NCBI GenBank assembly: GCA_038503075.1
Contig: JBCAML010000009.1
Span: 1-64,000, forward strand
DNA: 64,000 bases
Source: Gyromitra esculenta
Lineage: Eukaryota > Ascomycota > Pezizomycetes > Pezizales > Discinaceae
Direction: 5' to 3'
The notes beneath the pieces were generated by a model. It had not been told where the DNA came from. It searched no databases and was given only the letters and a program-made list of their open reading frames with translations. The translations under genes and the position numbers were made by a program. Below are positions 44,166 to 55,492 of the stretch, in pieces (position 1 is the stretch's first letter; each line of letters opens with the position of its first letter).

Positions 44166-44572
44166 TCTCAGGCGAGGTTTATCTTCAAGCTCTCAGGTAT
44201 CCCCGAGATAAGCAGTGCTACTTGAAGGAAAACTAAGCGACGAGAGTATTTTACGAGGTTCCACAGGCTCTACGGAATGGTCAAGATAGAGGACTTGAGG
44301 ACGGCGACAGCGTGAGGTTATGATGAGATAACCAAGGTTTGTATTTGTAGGAATACAAGAGTGTACTATAGAAGACGTTGCTTAAAGAAAGAGAAGGAAA
44401 AGTACAACAAGAGGGGAAATCCCTTCGCTTATATACTCATAATCCACCTCTTTGATGACAAACGTATGACTCATTGTAAAGGAAACCAAGGGAAACATAT
44501 AGAACAACCGACAGATCACCGCAACAACACACTTATACCGCTAACCAAACAACATGACAACCATCCATGAAA
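44166..44572 (-). repeat. 3' LTR of E6
   Basis: 407 bp, TCTCAGGCG...CCATGAAA on the plus strand; U5 hairpin near 44183-44226. Confidence 0.9.
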
Positions 44573-44629
44573 GTACCCCCTCCCTTATAGTCGTGAGCTC
44601 CTGCGAACACTAACCAATCCTTCCTTCGC

Positions 44630-47600
44630 TTACTCCTGGATACTTTGGTGAAACGCGTCTACTGCTTCCGTTTCTTCGTGATATTCCGCAGGTTCCCACG
44701 TAGGCAAAGCATACCCCGTCCATTCAACCAAATATTGAAGTCTTCCCCGATAGAGGCGAGAGTCCAATATATTTTCGACGAGATATTCCTCATGATCATT
44801 TACTTGAATAGGGGGGGGCGGTGGAATAATTTGGCCAGGAAGCGGGTCGGTAGGAGCTGCTTTGATTAATGAAACATGAAATACCGGATGGTACTTCATT
44901 GATATTGGCAGGTCTATTTCGTAGGCGTAGGCCGAGATTGTCCTTTTTATAGGAAAGGGGCCGCTCCATTTCCAGTCCAGTTTCCTCGAATTCCTGGTGG
45001 TCCTCATATTCTTCATAGACACGAAGACTTGGTCATCGACTTTGAACGAAGGGGCAGGGGTACGGTGTCGGTTGGTACTGGTCTCGTGAATGTCTTGAGC
45101 CGTTCTCATCTGTATTTGAAGGAAGTCTCTAAGTTCTTCCATCTTTATAGCAAAGAGGTTGGCATCAAGGGTTTGCGGGGAACGATCGTTAGAGACAATG
45201 GAAGTGTCAAAGCGAGGATGATAACCGTAATTGGCGAAAAAGGGAGTGGCCTTAGTACTGGCCGACTCCTGGTTGTTAGCAGCAAACTCGGCTATTGGTA
45301 ACCATTTAGCCCAGTCGTCTTGTTGGTACGAGATATAGCAACGAAGATACTGCTCCATAACGGCATTGAGACGCTCGGTTTGACCATCCGTCTCCGGGTG
45401 AAAAGACGTTGACATACGGGCGGAAATATTGAGGCGTTGACAGAGGTGTTTCCAAAACCTAGCGGTAAACTGCGTCCCTCTATCGGAGGTGATATGGGAA
45501 GGTAGTCCGTGGAGCTTCCAAACGTTTTGGAGATAGAGTTCTGCAGTTTGTTCGGCATTGACGGTAGTGTTGCAGGGGATTAAGTGTCGCATTTTTGACA
45601 GTCTATCTACTACAACCATTATTGCATTAAAACCATCAGATTCGGGGAGGCCAGTGACAAAATCCATCGACAGTTCTTCCCAGGGGCGATTGGGAATTGG
45701 GAGTGGTTTGAGAACACCGTGGGTACCAAGGGTATTGGGCTTTGCTCGTCGACAGGTATGGCAGTTTCGGGTATATCGTCCAATGTACTCTCTCATCTTT
45801 GGCCAATAAAAGTGCCGAGAGATGAGTTCAAAGGATTTTTCACGTCCTGGATGGCCGGCAGAAGGGGCATCGTGATATCTTTGCAAGATGAGAACACGGA
45901 GGGGGTCGTGATCGGGGACATAGAACTTTTGCCGATATAAAAGATAGCCATTTTTCTCGGTGCAATCGCCTAGGGTGATTTCCTTGGATTGTTGTTCGCC
46001 ATTCTTAAGTGCTAATAGGATTTTTTGTGGGAATGGGTCAGCAATATATCCGTGTTTCATCAAGGTCTCGAGAGGGGCATCCAATTCAGCGGGTTCGTTT
46101 GATAAAGAACCCGAAAACAAACTCAGCTTAGGATCAAGGTTCTTTTCCTTCAAGACTACCTGATGTTGATGTTGTAGTCTTTCATCCCCTTCTTCAGGGA
46201 GATCTCCTGATCTCCGAGTCAATGCATCCGGCTTCCCTCCTTGTACTCCTGGTCGATAAGTAATTACGAAGTCAAAGCGCGAGAGGTACTCTGCCCATCT
46301 GACTTGTCTTCTATTGAGTTGTTTCGTCGTCATGAAGTATTCTAGGTTCTTATGATCGGTGATGACGGAAATAGGCAGTTCAGAGCCTTCGAGTTCCGGT
46401 CTCCATTCTTCAAAACAGCGAATGATGGCTAGAAGTTCTTTGTCGTAGATTTCATAATTACATTCGGCTGGCGAGTGCTTTTTAGAAAAGAAAGCCACGG
46501 GGTGGAGTATGCCGTTATCGTCGAGCTGGGAAAGAACACCGCCGGAGACGAAGTCAGAGGCATCGGATTCGACAAAGATTTTCTTCCGGGGATCGAAGTG
46601 GATGAGTACCGGTGCCTTAGTAAAGGCGTCCTTGAGTGCTACGAATGCTAATTCAGCTTCGACTGTCCATTCAAAGACAGTGCCTTTTTTTGTGAACGCA
46701 GTAAGGGGGGCAGCGAGGCGTGAGAATCCTAAAATAAATCTCCGGTAGAAATTTGCGAAACCTAAGAATGCTTGGACATCCTTAATACATTTGGGTCGGT
46801 TCCAGTCTCGTACGGCCTTGAGCTTGTCTTCGTCCATTTTTATACCTTCAGGAGTAAGGATCAAACCGAGGTACTTGATTGATTGTACGTGGAATTCGCA
46901 TTTCTCCGGTTTAAGGAGGATGTTATTAGCCTTGAGGGCGTCTAGGACTTGTCTGACATGCACTCTGTGTTCGGCGAGAGTATCGCTATAGATGAGAATG
47001 TCATCGAGGTATGCTGTGCAGAAGAGGTCCAGATATTCTCGGAGGGAATCGTTTACAAACCGTTGGAAGCGCAGGTGCGTTGGTAAGGCCGAATGGCATT
47101 ACCATATACTCGTATAGTCCATACCGTGTCCGAAAAGCTGTTTTCCATTCTTCCCCTTCGGCAATGCGAATCTGATGAAAACCGTCACGGAGATCGAGCT
47201 TTGAGTACCACTGGGCTTTCGCAAGTCGGTCTAGCGTTTCTTTGATCAGGGGGGAGGTATAGCGATCCTTCACGGTAAGGGCATTAAGGCCACGGTAGTC
47301 TACACATAGGCGAAGAGATCCGTCGGGTTTGGCAGCAAAGAGGACGGGAGAGCCGGCAGAGGAAGAGCTTGCGCGAATAAAGCCTTTCTCTAGGTTGTCT
47401 TCGATGTATTTTTTCAAGACCAGGAGTTCGTCTCGAGACATGCCATAGAGGGGTCCAAACGGTGGTTCTTTGCCTTCTTGCAGGGTGATCTTGTGGTCAT
47501 AGGGTCGTCGGGGGGGGAGTCCTTGGGCCTTAGCTTTGTCGAACATGTCTAGATATTCGTGGTATTCGACGGGTATTCGTTGCCTCCACTCTTCTTTAGT

Positions 47601-48674
47601 AGTCTTGCTATCAAGGACTCTATTGATTTCGTAAAGGGACATAGAATAAACTTGGATACCCTTTTTTCTAGCAAGCATGCGGAAACTAGCGGCGCCAATA
47701 AAGGCAGCGTTAAGCTTGTTTGGTGGGGGGATAGCAGTGGCAGAAACGATAGGTTGCTTTGGGGCACAGTGGGTGGTGCAGAATTTAGAGTTAAATTCAA
47801 TGCTTTTGTTGGCGAACTGTAGATGAATGTCATGAAGATTCATCCAGGGGATGCCAAGTACTAGTCTCACGGTTGGCTTCTCGTTAAGCCCTTCAGTATC
47901 CCTGAAGGTGAGCAGTGCTACTTAAGCGGGAAACCAATACGTTCGAAGAGTGCGGTATAGTCTACAGGTCCTACGAAAAGTATACTTCAAGGCGAAGTAT
48001 CGGCGATGTTTCACAGCGGCAGCGAGGATTCTGAGATAGAATCGAAGTGGAATTATAACAGATACAGCAGAAGTGAAACGAGAACGTTGCTTAGAAGAAG
48101 AAGAAAGAAAGTACGAAGAACAAGCGAAATCCTTCCCTTAAATACCCCGCTTTTCCCCAACAAAACCCAATAGCCGATAACACCCGGAATACAATAACAT
48201 TGTCTTACAACCGAAAAGCACAACAACCATATACTCAAACTCTAACCCTATAACCAATCCTTAATCCGTGAAAAGGGGGTAGTGTCTAGCTTGGTTACAA
48301 AGAAGGGAGCTTTCTCAGTGTGTTGTTGGATGGAAAGCTCCAAGTGGCATAAATTGGTAATGTCTCCCGAGGCGATGGTTCGCCCATCGACGACTTCTAA
48401 CTGTCGAGGGTTTTGAGTGAGACAGCAAGGAATGCGCGACGCACGGTTTTCATCAATGAAAGCGAACCCTGAGGCTCCAGTGTCGAGAAGTGCGTGTGTT
48501 TTTATGATTTTATTCTGGTGGGAAAGGCTACATGAAACTACAAAATGTTCCCCATCCAAATTATCCTCCACACACACATCCGACACTGAAAACCCAGAAA
48601 TGGAAAACGCCGACAAAGAAGAAAAATGAACCAGAGCAGGGTCCACAAGGCGACTCTGGTTGAACTAGTTTAAA
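44630..48674 (-). pseudogene. pol of E6, interrupted
   Basis: Protease is on 48274-48646. The E7 LTR then intervenes (47865-48273). RT begins on 47001-47870. An indel near 47070 ([10 protein letters not shown] instead of [10 protein letters not shown]) shifts the frame, and the rest (RT end with the catalytic YLDD at the junction, RNase H, integrase, chromodomain EEYLVENILDSRLYRGRLQY) is open over 44630-46963. Confidence 0.87.
47865..48273 (-). repeat. E7, solo LTR inside pol of E6
   Basis: 409 bp, TCTCACGG...CCGTGAAA. Aligning with E4 shows insertion after CAAGTACTAG; the expected duplication actag on the right is reduced to AG, so three bases were lost or misread. Confidence 0.85.
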
Positions 48675-49825
48675 GACTCGACTGAGTCTGTTGCATCGAA
48701 GGCCGAAAAACGAGGTGGCAGAGGTGGGAAAACAGAGGCAGGCGGCGGCGGCGTTGGTAACGGCTCCTCATAGCGGCTGCTGAGGCGGAGGGGCAGTTCG
48801 AGAAGATGTGCCCTTCTCCGGCACAGAACAGACAACGGTTGTTAGTTTGCCTTCGTGATTTTTCTTCGAGACAGTTTCCTTCTCCCGTCGACCTGAACGT
48901 ATCGTTGTTCGGGAGGCGAGTGGTGGAAGTGCGACCGAAAGAAAGATCCATGGGTGCAAGTCCTCCAGGAAAGAAAGGAGGAGGAGGCAGGAGTGAAGTT
49001 GGCTGAGCGGCGGGCGGTAAACTGTCCCATGGTGTTGCGGGCAAAGATTTTTTTCTCTTCTCTTCGCTTCTGATACGGTTGTCCAAGTCGAGAAGGCGCA
49101 GAGAGAGTGAAGGTGGTAGGGAAGTCGGCTACGGTCACTACGCTTCTTTCACTCGTCTGACATTCCGAATTCCAGGGCATCATTCTTTGCCGACTCATCA
49201 TAGTTTAACCGTCCCATGATTCGTTGAAAATCGGCAAGCGTAGGCTGAGAAATCTCGTCTCTTTGTTTGGAGTTGGAGTAGCCATGCGGCGCCGTTCCAA
49301 GTGGATCGGTCTCCGGCGCGGTTTCCAGGGCGGTAATCAATTCGGCGGCGTTATTCCAGGTGGTAGTCCCGTCAGGGAGGACAGAGTGGCGGACTTGTTC
49401 GAGGCGCGGCCTCCAGGCGGCTAATAAAGATACAATATCATATTGTTGCTGTTGGAAAAGCGGCCTCGGCGTTAACCGAGAGCTTTGACCGGAGTTGCAA
49501 GACAAACCCGGGAAGTTTATCGCGAGATCCATTGAATTTATCTGATCTGGCATCTTATCCGATCAGGGGGTGGCGATGGTGCAAGCATGAGGCGGCGACT
49601 TGCTTCGACTGCCTGTAATTGGGACTGGCAGGTATTAAATCTCGCCGTCAGGTTGTTACGTTCTTGTATAGCCTCTTCCAGCTGTAGGTCCGCATACGTG
49701 AGCGTTGTCGACCCTTTGTTGGTAATGGATCGAATTTCCTCGTAGGCAGAGGCGAGGTCGGCGTTGGCGGCAGCCTGAAGTTCTCGAACGTTGGGAAAGT
49801 CCAGGAGCGGGGCAGGGTTGCTCAT
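48668..49825 (-). pseudogene. gag of E6, many indels
   Basis: From ATG at 49825 it follows E4 gag closely (MSNPAP, LASAYEEIRS, KFNGSRDKLPGF-like, CLFCAGEGHIFSNC) but in at least five reading-frame pieces. The slippery site GTTTAAA (plus strand 48668-48674) and hairpin arms (48629-48636, 48654-48661) are retained. Confidence 0.85.
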
Positions 49826-49894
49826 GGTGGCGTTGAGGGTTTTGTGGCAGCGTGAGGAGGTGGGGTAGAGGGTGTGGATGAGGAAGCAACGTAA

Positions 49895-50300
49895 TCTCAA
49901 GGGGCGAGGTTTATCTTCAAGCTCTCAGGTATCCCCCGAGATAAGCAGTGCTACTTGAAGGGAAAACCAAGCGACGAGAGTATTTTACGAGGTTCCACAG
50001 GCTCTACGATGTGGTCAAGTATAGGGGACTTGAGGACGGCGACAGTGTAAGGTTATGAGGTATAACCGAGGTTTGTATTTGTAGAATACAAGAGTGTACA
50101 ATAGAAGACGTTGCTTAAGGAAAGAGAAGAAAAAGTACAACAAGAGGGGGAATCCCTTCGCTTATATACTCAAAATCCACCTCTTTGATGACAAACGTAT
50201 GACTCATTGTAAAGGAAACCAAAGGAAACATATAACGACTGAAAGAACACATCAAAACACCTACGCCGCTAACCGAACAACACAACATCCATCCATGAAA
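49895..50300 (-). repeat. 5' LTR of E6
   Basis: 406 bp, TCTCAAGG...CCATGAAA on the plus strand; U5 hairpin at 49915-49960; PBS just left of it. Confidence 0.9.
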
Positions 50301-50808
50301 CAGCCACCCCCTGCACGTAACACTGCATCGTGGCGGAGTGCATCACGCACCAGGTATCACCTGCATGTTTCTGGGTTTACCCCTCTTTCTCCCGCATACC
50401 CGGATATTAGATGACGCGTACACAGCTTTCAATTACCCAAAAGAGTAACCAAACTCTGCCGCCGCTAGTCAATCAAAATTGCATCATCGCGTGTCGGCCG
50501 AGAGGCCTTCCGCCCGGATCCCCCTAACATCCGCATCCGTCCTGAGGGTTGTATATATCCCCTCCTGTCTCAGCTAACTGAGGAGTCAGGAAATCAGACA
50601 AAACCTCGTAGACGTTCAACAACGCACACGGTCTTAGCTTTCGACTTCCTTCCTGACTCCTTACCGCGACTATACCCAGGAAACTAACGTTTCCCCTCCA
50701 CATAGTCAATCAAAATTGCATCATCCCGTGTCGGCCAAGAGGCCTTCCGCCCGGATCCCCCTAACATCCGCATCCGTCCTGAGGGTTGTATATATCCCCT
50801 CCTGTCTC

Positions 50809-50876
50809 AGCTAACTGAGGAGTCTAGAAATCAGACGAAACCTCGTAGACGTTCAACAACGCACACGGTCTTAGCT
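50809..50876 (+). ncRNA. hammerhead-ribozyme-like motif, array unit 2
   Basis: AGCTAA (50809-50814), core CTGAGGA (50815-50821), stem II GTCT/AGAC, core GAAA (50837-50840), an extended helix III closed by CC/GG, cleavage triplet GTC (50868-50870), then TTAGCT (50871-50876), which pairs with the first segment as stem I. This is the complete hammerhead layout (CUGANGA, GAAA, NUH). Penelope-like elements are known to carry such ribozymes. Confidence 0.6.
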
Positions 50877-51053
50877 TTCGACTTCCTTCCTGACTCCTTA
50901 ACCGCGACTATCTTCGGAAACTAACGTTTCCTCTCCACATGCGCCGCTAGTCGATCGAAATTGCATCATCGCGTGTCGGCCGAGAGGTCTTCCGCCCGGA
51001 TCCCCCTAAGATCCGGATCCGTCCTGAGGGTTGTATATATCCCCTCCTGTCTC

Positions 51054-51121
51054 AGCTAACTGAGGAGTCTAGAAATCAGACGAAACCTCGTAGACGTTCA
51101 ACAACCCACACGGTCTTAGCT
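51054..51121 (+). ncRNA. hammerhead-ribozyme-like motif, array unit 3
   Basis: Same arrangement as unit 2: AGCTAA, CTGAGGA (51060-51066), GTCT/AGAC, GAAA (51082-51085), GTC (51113-51115), TTAGCT. Units 1 and 4 (cores at 50578 and 51298) and the copy before the RT gene (34688) have AAAA or CAAA in place of GAAA, and may be inactive. Confidence 0.6.
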
Positions 51122-51424
51122 TTCGACTTCCTTCCTGACTCCTTAACTGCAACTATCTTCGGAAACTAACGTTTCCTCTTCACATAAGTCGATCGAAATT
51201 GCATCATCGCGTGTCGGCCGAGAGGCCTTCCGCCCGGATCCCCCTAACATCCGCATCCGTCCTGAGGGTTGTATATATCCCTGACTGTCTCAGCTAACTG
51301 AGGAGTCAGGAAATCAGACAAAACCTCGTAGACGTTCAACAACGCACACGGTCTTAGCTTTCGACTACCCTTCCTGACTCCTTACCGCGACTATACCTCG
51401 GAAACTAACGTTTCCCTCCCACAT

Positions 51425-51659
51425 AAAATTCACACTCGCTTATCTGGAAAATGCACCCTTGTCCGTTCCATGACTTTATGCCTGAGCCTTGTAGCACTGT
51501 CCTGAATACTTTTAAATATTCTTTGCGCGGTATCAGGTTGAATAAAAAATCTTTCGATATATCGATCCATGATTTCTCCATAAATGATCGTAGCGCCACG
51601 GCAATAATTGCAGCCTGAATACCTATAGGAATTTTAGTAGACCCGCATGTTCTCGGCAT
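51425..51659 (-). pseudogene. N-terminal fragment of a DNA-transposon-like protein
   Basis: From ATG at 51659: MPRTCGSTKIPIGIQAAIIA, then a helical segment. A frame shift near 51545 leads to DTAQRIFKSIQDSATRLRHK, which looks like the recognition helix of a helix-turn-helix as in Tc1/mariner-type transposases. The frame ends where the PLE array begins. The family is an inference from the shape of the sequence. Confidence 0.4.
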
Positions 51660-52195
51660 TTTCGTTTCATTTCGTCGCTTTTATTGTCACAATATATTTT
51701 TTAGTTTCGCAGGATCGCTTCTAGTGCTCTGGAAGTGTCTTTTCTCGTGTCTACTTGTTACTTTTGGCTTCATGGCTTTTTGTTATAACTTCGTCACCTT
51801 GATTTCTAGCGAGTTCCCCCGTTGCATCCCCTGCTTACCCCCCTTGCGCGCACGTGACTGATAAATTTATCGGCAGCGCCAGTACATTAAGTCTCACTGT
51901 TGTGGACACCCATTAATAGCGTGGTGGAAGTATGTCTATGGAGGATCACTCGGTGCTTGGCGCTTTGTCTGCGTTCTACATTATATTTCGATTGGCCTAC
52001 AGTTAAGCGAGTACGCACCCCAATTAAAGGAGCGAAATCAAACAGGAAAGATTCGCTTGAATACAACAAAAAACAAAATACCAGTTATCCAATAGGAAAT
52101 GTTCGGAATTTAATAAACTAATAACCGCATGTAGTAAGAGTATTTAATATACCATACTGTACATTGCCATTCTAGAGAGATGGCGAAATTATCCC
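51660..52195. other. spacer, no gene seen
   Basis: 3' flank of the kinase-TPR gene. AT-rich near 52060-52190. Nothing else supported. Confidence 0.4.
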
Positions 52196-55100
52196 TTATT
52201 CACCCGTTTCCGACTCGTTGGAATCGAAGAGACCCAGTGACATCGCGATGGCATCGCTAAGGAGCCTCTCTTCTTCGTCAGCTTCGGGGAAACTCTGCGT
52301 TCGTGTAGATGCAGCGGGTGGGGCAGTATGGCTCATTGGGTATCGTGCTGCAAAAGCCTCCTCGAATTTTTCTTGTGCCAGATAAGTTGTGATGAGGGCC
52401 TCTGTGGTGTTTTTAGTATATTGATGCTCGCTTCCCAGTACTCTTTCCATTTTTTGCACGGTATTTAATAGAATTGTCTCCGCCTCCCTTAATCTCCCCT
52501 GCCTTATATACACCTGCCCGACGTTGCTCATCGTCCCTAACGTATCTAGGTGTTCAGGTCCCAATATCTCTTTCGATCGCTCAATCAGCTCCTCCATCAC
52601 TTGCTCGGCCTGTTGGAGTTTGCCCTGGCGTAGGTATACGATTCCGATGGCTTTATCTACCGCCAAAGCTTCGTGGCTGGAGCAGCCGAGTATTCTTTCC
52701 GTCGCGTCCTTCAGTTGAGTTAGGGCTCGCTCGTTTCCTAAATTTGCGAGTTCCATATAGATCTCCTCCAGCACGTGCTTGGTGAGGATAGTCTTTTCGT
52801 TATTTGGGCCGTATATCCGCAGCCTTCCCTCCTTTACTTTTAATTGGATCTCCGCAGCTTCCATCCATCGTTTTTGCATCTGATAGGTTCGTCCAAGGTC
52901 GTAACTGACTTCAAAGGTTTCAAACCTTTCGGGGCCTAAAGCCTTCTCGGCTGTTTTCTCGAGTGCTACCTGCATCCTCTCGGCCTCCATCATTCTCCCT
53001 TGCTTTCTGTAGGTTAAGGCGAGATTCCGTGTTGTCATTATCGTGGCAACATGGTCGGGGCCCATAAGTTGTTCAAACCCTCGTTTCGCATGAGTTATCA
53101 GGTCCTCCGCCGCGTCCAGATTTCCATCATCCAAATTCCTCCAGCCAGCATTACTGATTGCCTCAAGCTCCGAAATTGGATCAGTGCCGTGGACCTTCGC
53201 TTCAGTTCTCCTGAAATTGGAATATACTTCTTCTCCCTCTTTATACCTCCCATTGTCGTTGTATATCTGACAAAGGATTTCTGAAACCAGCATGGCCACG
53301 CTATTCTTTGGATCCAAGACTTTCTCTGCTATTCTTTTCGCCTCTAGGGCCAAACTTTCAGCTTCCTCCCACTTCCACTCCAATCTGCATTGCTCCGCAA
53401 GGTCGCAAATCGCCATTACCGTGAATGGATGTTCTAGCCCCATAATCATTTCTGAGGCCTCCTTCAGCTGTCGCGCGATATCCATCGCCTCTCTTGATTT
53501 TCCTAGCCGCCTTTTGGTCAATATTAATGCATGCCTCATCTCGAGGCTTAAGAAATGGTTCGGCCCTAAGCAGTTCTCGAGGTCTGTGATCTCCCCTTCA
53601 GAATATCTTTCTATTCTTTCTAGTTCCTGCTCGTTGGCACGTTCACACTCCGCCTTAAATGCTCCTTGCTCTGCAATTTGTGAAAATCTTTTAGACATAA
53701 ACTCATTCGGCGACGTATGCTTGAGTCGACGAATATAAATTTCCAGTTCCGCTCTTCCCTCGGAGCTACGATGAAGCCAGTGTTCCGCCTTTTTAGGGTC
53801 CGATCGAACTCCAAATCCTATACTGTAGCAGAATGCCATCTGAAAGGCGGCTTGTGAAGAGCATGGCACACACGTATCGTCGGTAGCTTTCTCCTCTAAA
53901 GACGCTACAATGCGTGTCCGCACACGATAGCCCAGGTGACGTAACTGATCTATGACATCGGTAACCTAAACACAATTAGCAGGTGAAAACTGTGAGGAAA
54001 AATCGTTTCCGGTACCAACGTTAAAGCAATTGTGTATCAAACTGTCCCTTCCCTCGATATCTTGTTCAAAAGAAGGAGTTCTAAGACTCAAAGTCAGCGA
54101 ACGTTCCTATACTTGGAACTTGTCCTAGGTATATATCTCAGCTCACGGGATTAAGGCCTCATTAAAGCTTTCAAAACTTGAGACTATATCCTCCGCTTCC
54201 TGTTGGGAGATCTCACGGTCAAACGTATCGAGGTGATTTAAAACGAGCCGACGTTCGCTACTAGTTCCGTGAGACCTCGAAATGAGTTTTGTAATCAAGG
54301 ACCGGAGCGTCTCCGGGTTTTTGATATCCCCGGAGCAAGTATTGCAGTTGGAGGTTGGCATTTTAGGAGGAAGTCGCCAACTAGATACATGTGGAGTTAA
54401 CAAAGACCAGGCTTTCACATTATGTTGTCCAGTCAGTCAAGCTTACATCTCCTGCCCGAACAATAGCAATAGTCTCCCCAAATCATCTTCTCGTGTTTGC
54501 CAGTCTTCACGTAAAGCCAGATCAAAAAACACCCGGAGCTCGCTGCCTAATAACTCTGCACTAGAGGCGATGTCCATTGCGGAAAGTCGAAATCCATCTC
54601 GATCCCTCGTCACGTCAAGACTGGCTTGCAATTTTCTAAAGTCTTCATGAAAGAGTATCCAAAGGCAAAGCATAGCGAAAGAGTAGATATCCATCTTTTT
54701 AGCCCTGTGGATTTCCACTCCTCTCCTATGGTATTCTGGGGCGCACCACTCTTCTGTCTTTGGGGGGTATACAAGAGTTTTGTCCTTTGCGCCCATACAA
54801 GAATACCCAAAATCGGTCACTCGCGCAGTAAGACTGGCAATGCTTTCTCCAAAGACAAGGATATTTTCCGGTTTAATATCACCGTGAATGACATCTACTC
54901 AATAGTCAGTTCGAGACGGTAATATTGACCAATAACTGAGTGGAGACTCGCCTATATTGTGCATCGCTTGAATAGCCGATCCGACTTCAGAACAAAATCT
55001 CAGCTTCTGGTCGAAGGTGATTTCCTCCCTTTTTGAATCCATAAACATCCGTAGGTTTCCGAAATGTGCTCTCTTGAATACCAAGACCGGCCATATATCT

Positions 55101-55492
55101 TCTGTGTCATCATCCACTTGAAATGTTATACCCTCGAGGTCAACAATGTTCGGATGTAGACTTATCGAAGCCTGCCCTAGTAATACCACTTCGGAGATTA
55201 ATTCTCGAAACATCGCATCTTTGTTTGGTTTCTTGAACAACTTGAAGGCATAACTCGATTCAAGATTAATAGTTGACTGCATCACTTCGCCGGTTGCCCC
55301 TCTACCAAGGGCACTGGAACGATCGTCCCACGTCATGGGCAGGAGATCGACCTTGTAGAATCGAGCGATAGACAAGAACGAGATCAAGTCGCGATGAAAG
55401 CAATCTATGAGTGTTCGAGTGCCGTCAACAAGCGCAGCATTCGTGGGGGGTACGGTCGTTAGGGAAAATTCGTTATCGGGTACCGTGCTCAT
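52196..55492 (-). CDS. protein kinase with C-terminal Sel1-like and TPR repeats
   Basis: Five exons on the minus strand: 55492-54952, 54894-54447, 54380-54147, 54080-54020, 53965-52196, giving 1017 residues; all junctions keep frame. Intron 1 is GC-AG, the rest GT-AG. The kinase domain is at about 55-330: G-loop GRGATGEV (63-70), AFKLF Lys 84, catalytic HGDIKPEN (184-191), DFG at 208-210, CAPEY at 231-235. All key residues are present, so activity is likely. A Sel1-like repeat (AFQMAFCYSIGFGVRSDPKKAEHWL) follows near 465, then a row of kinesin-light-chain-like TPRs of about 42 residues to 990 (LGPEHLDTLGTMSNVGQVYIRQGR). Kinase-TPR proteins of this type are common in fungi and are thought to act in signalling; substrate and partner are unknown. 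Confidence 0.87.

Larger units (their letters stand above)
44166..50300 (-). mobile_element. E6, chromovirus with TSD cagcc, carrying solo LTR E7
   Basis: Minus-strand element with LTRs 44166-44572 (3') and 49895-50300 (5') and a perfect 5-bp duplication cagcc (44161-44165, 50301-50305). Gag is decayed by many small indels. Pol has one shift and one LTR insertion but keeps a 777-codon frame to the chromodomain. Without E7 it would be about 5.7 kb. Confidence 0.9.
50461..51424 (+). repeat. four-copy ~240-bp tandem array of the PLE 5' unit
   Basis: Units begin near 50461, 50703, 50941 and 51187 (spacing 237-245 bp, measured on GCATCATC at 50481, 50718, 50963, 51201). Each unit contains a stretch matching the DNA directly upstream of the PLE RT gene (34672-34815). 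Such repeated 5' segments (pseudo-LTRs) are typical of Penelope-like elements. No RT gene follows the array; 51425 onward is transposase-like DNA. Confidence 0.9.

Noticed and set aside
50461..51424. CRISPR array
   Set aside because: Units are about 240 bp, contiguous and without spacers, in a eukaryotic genome.
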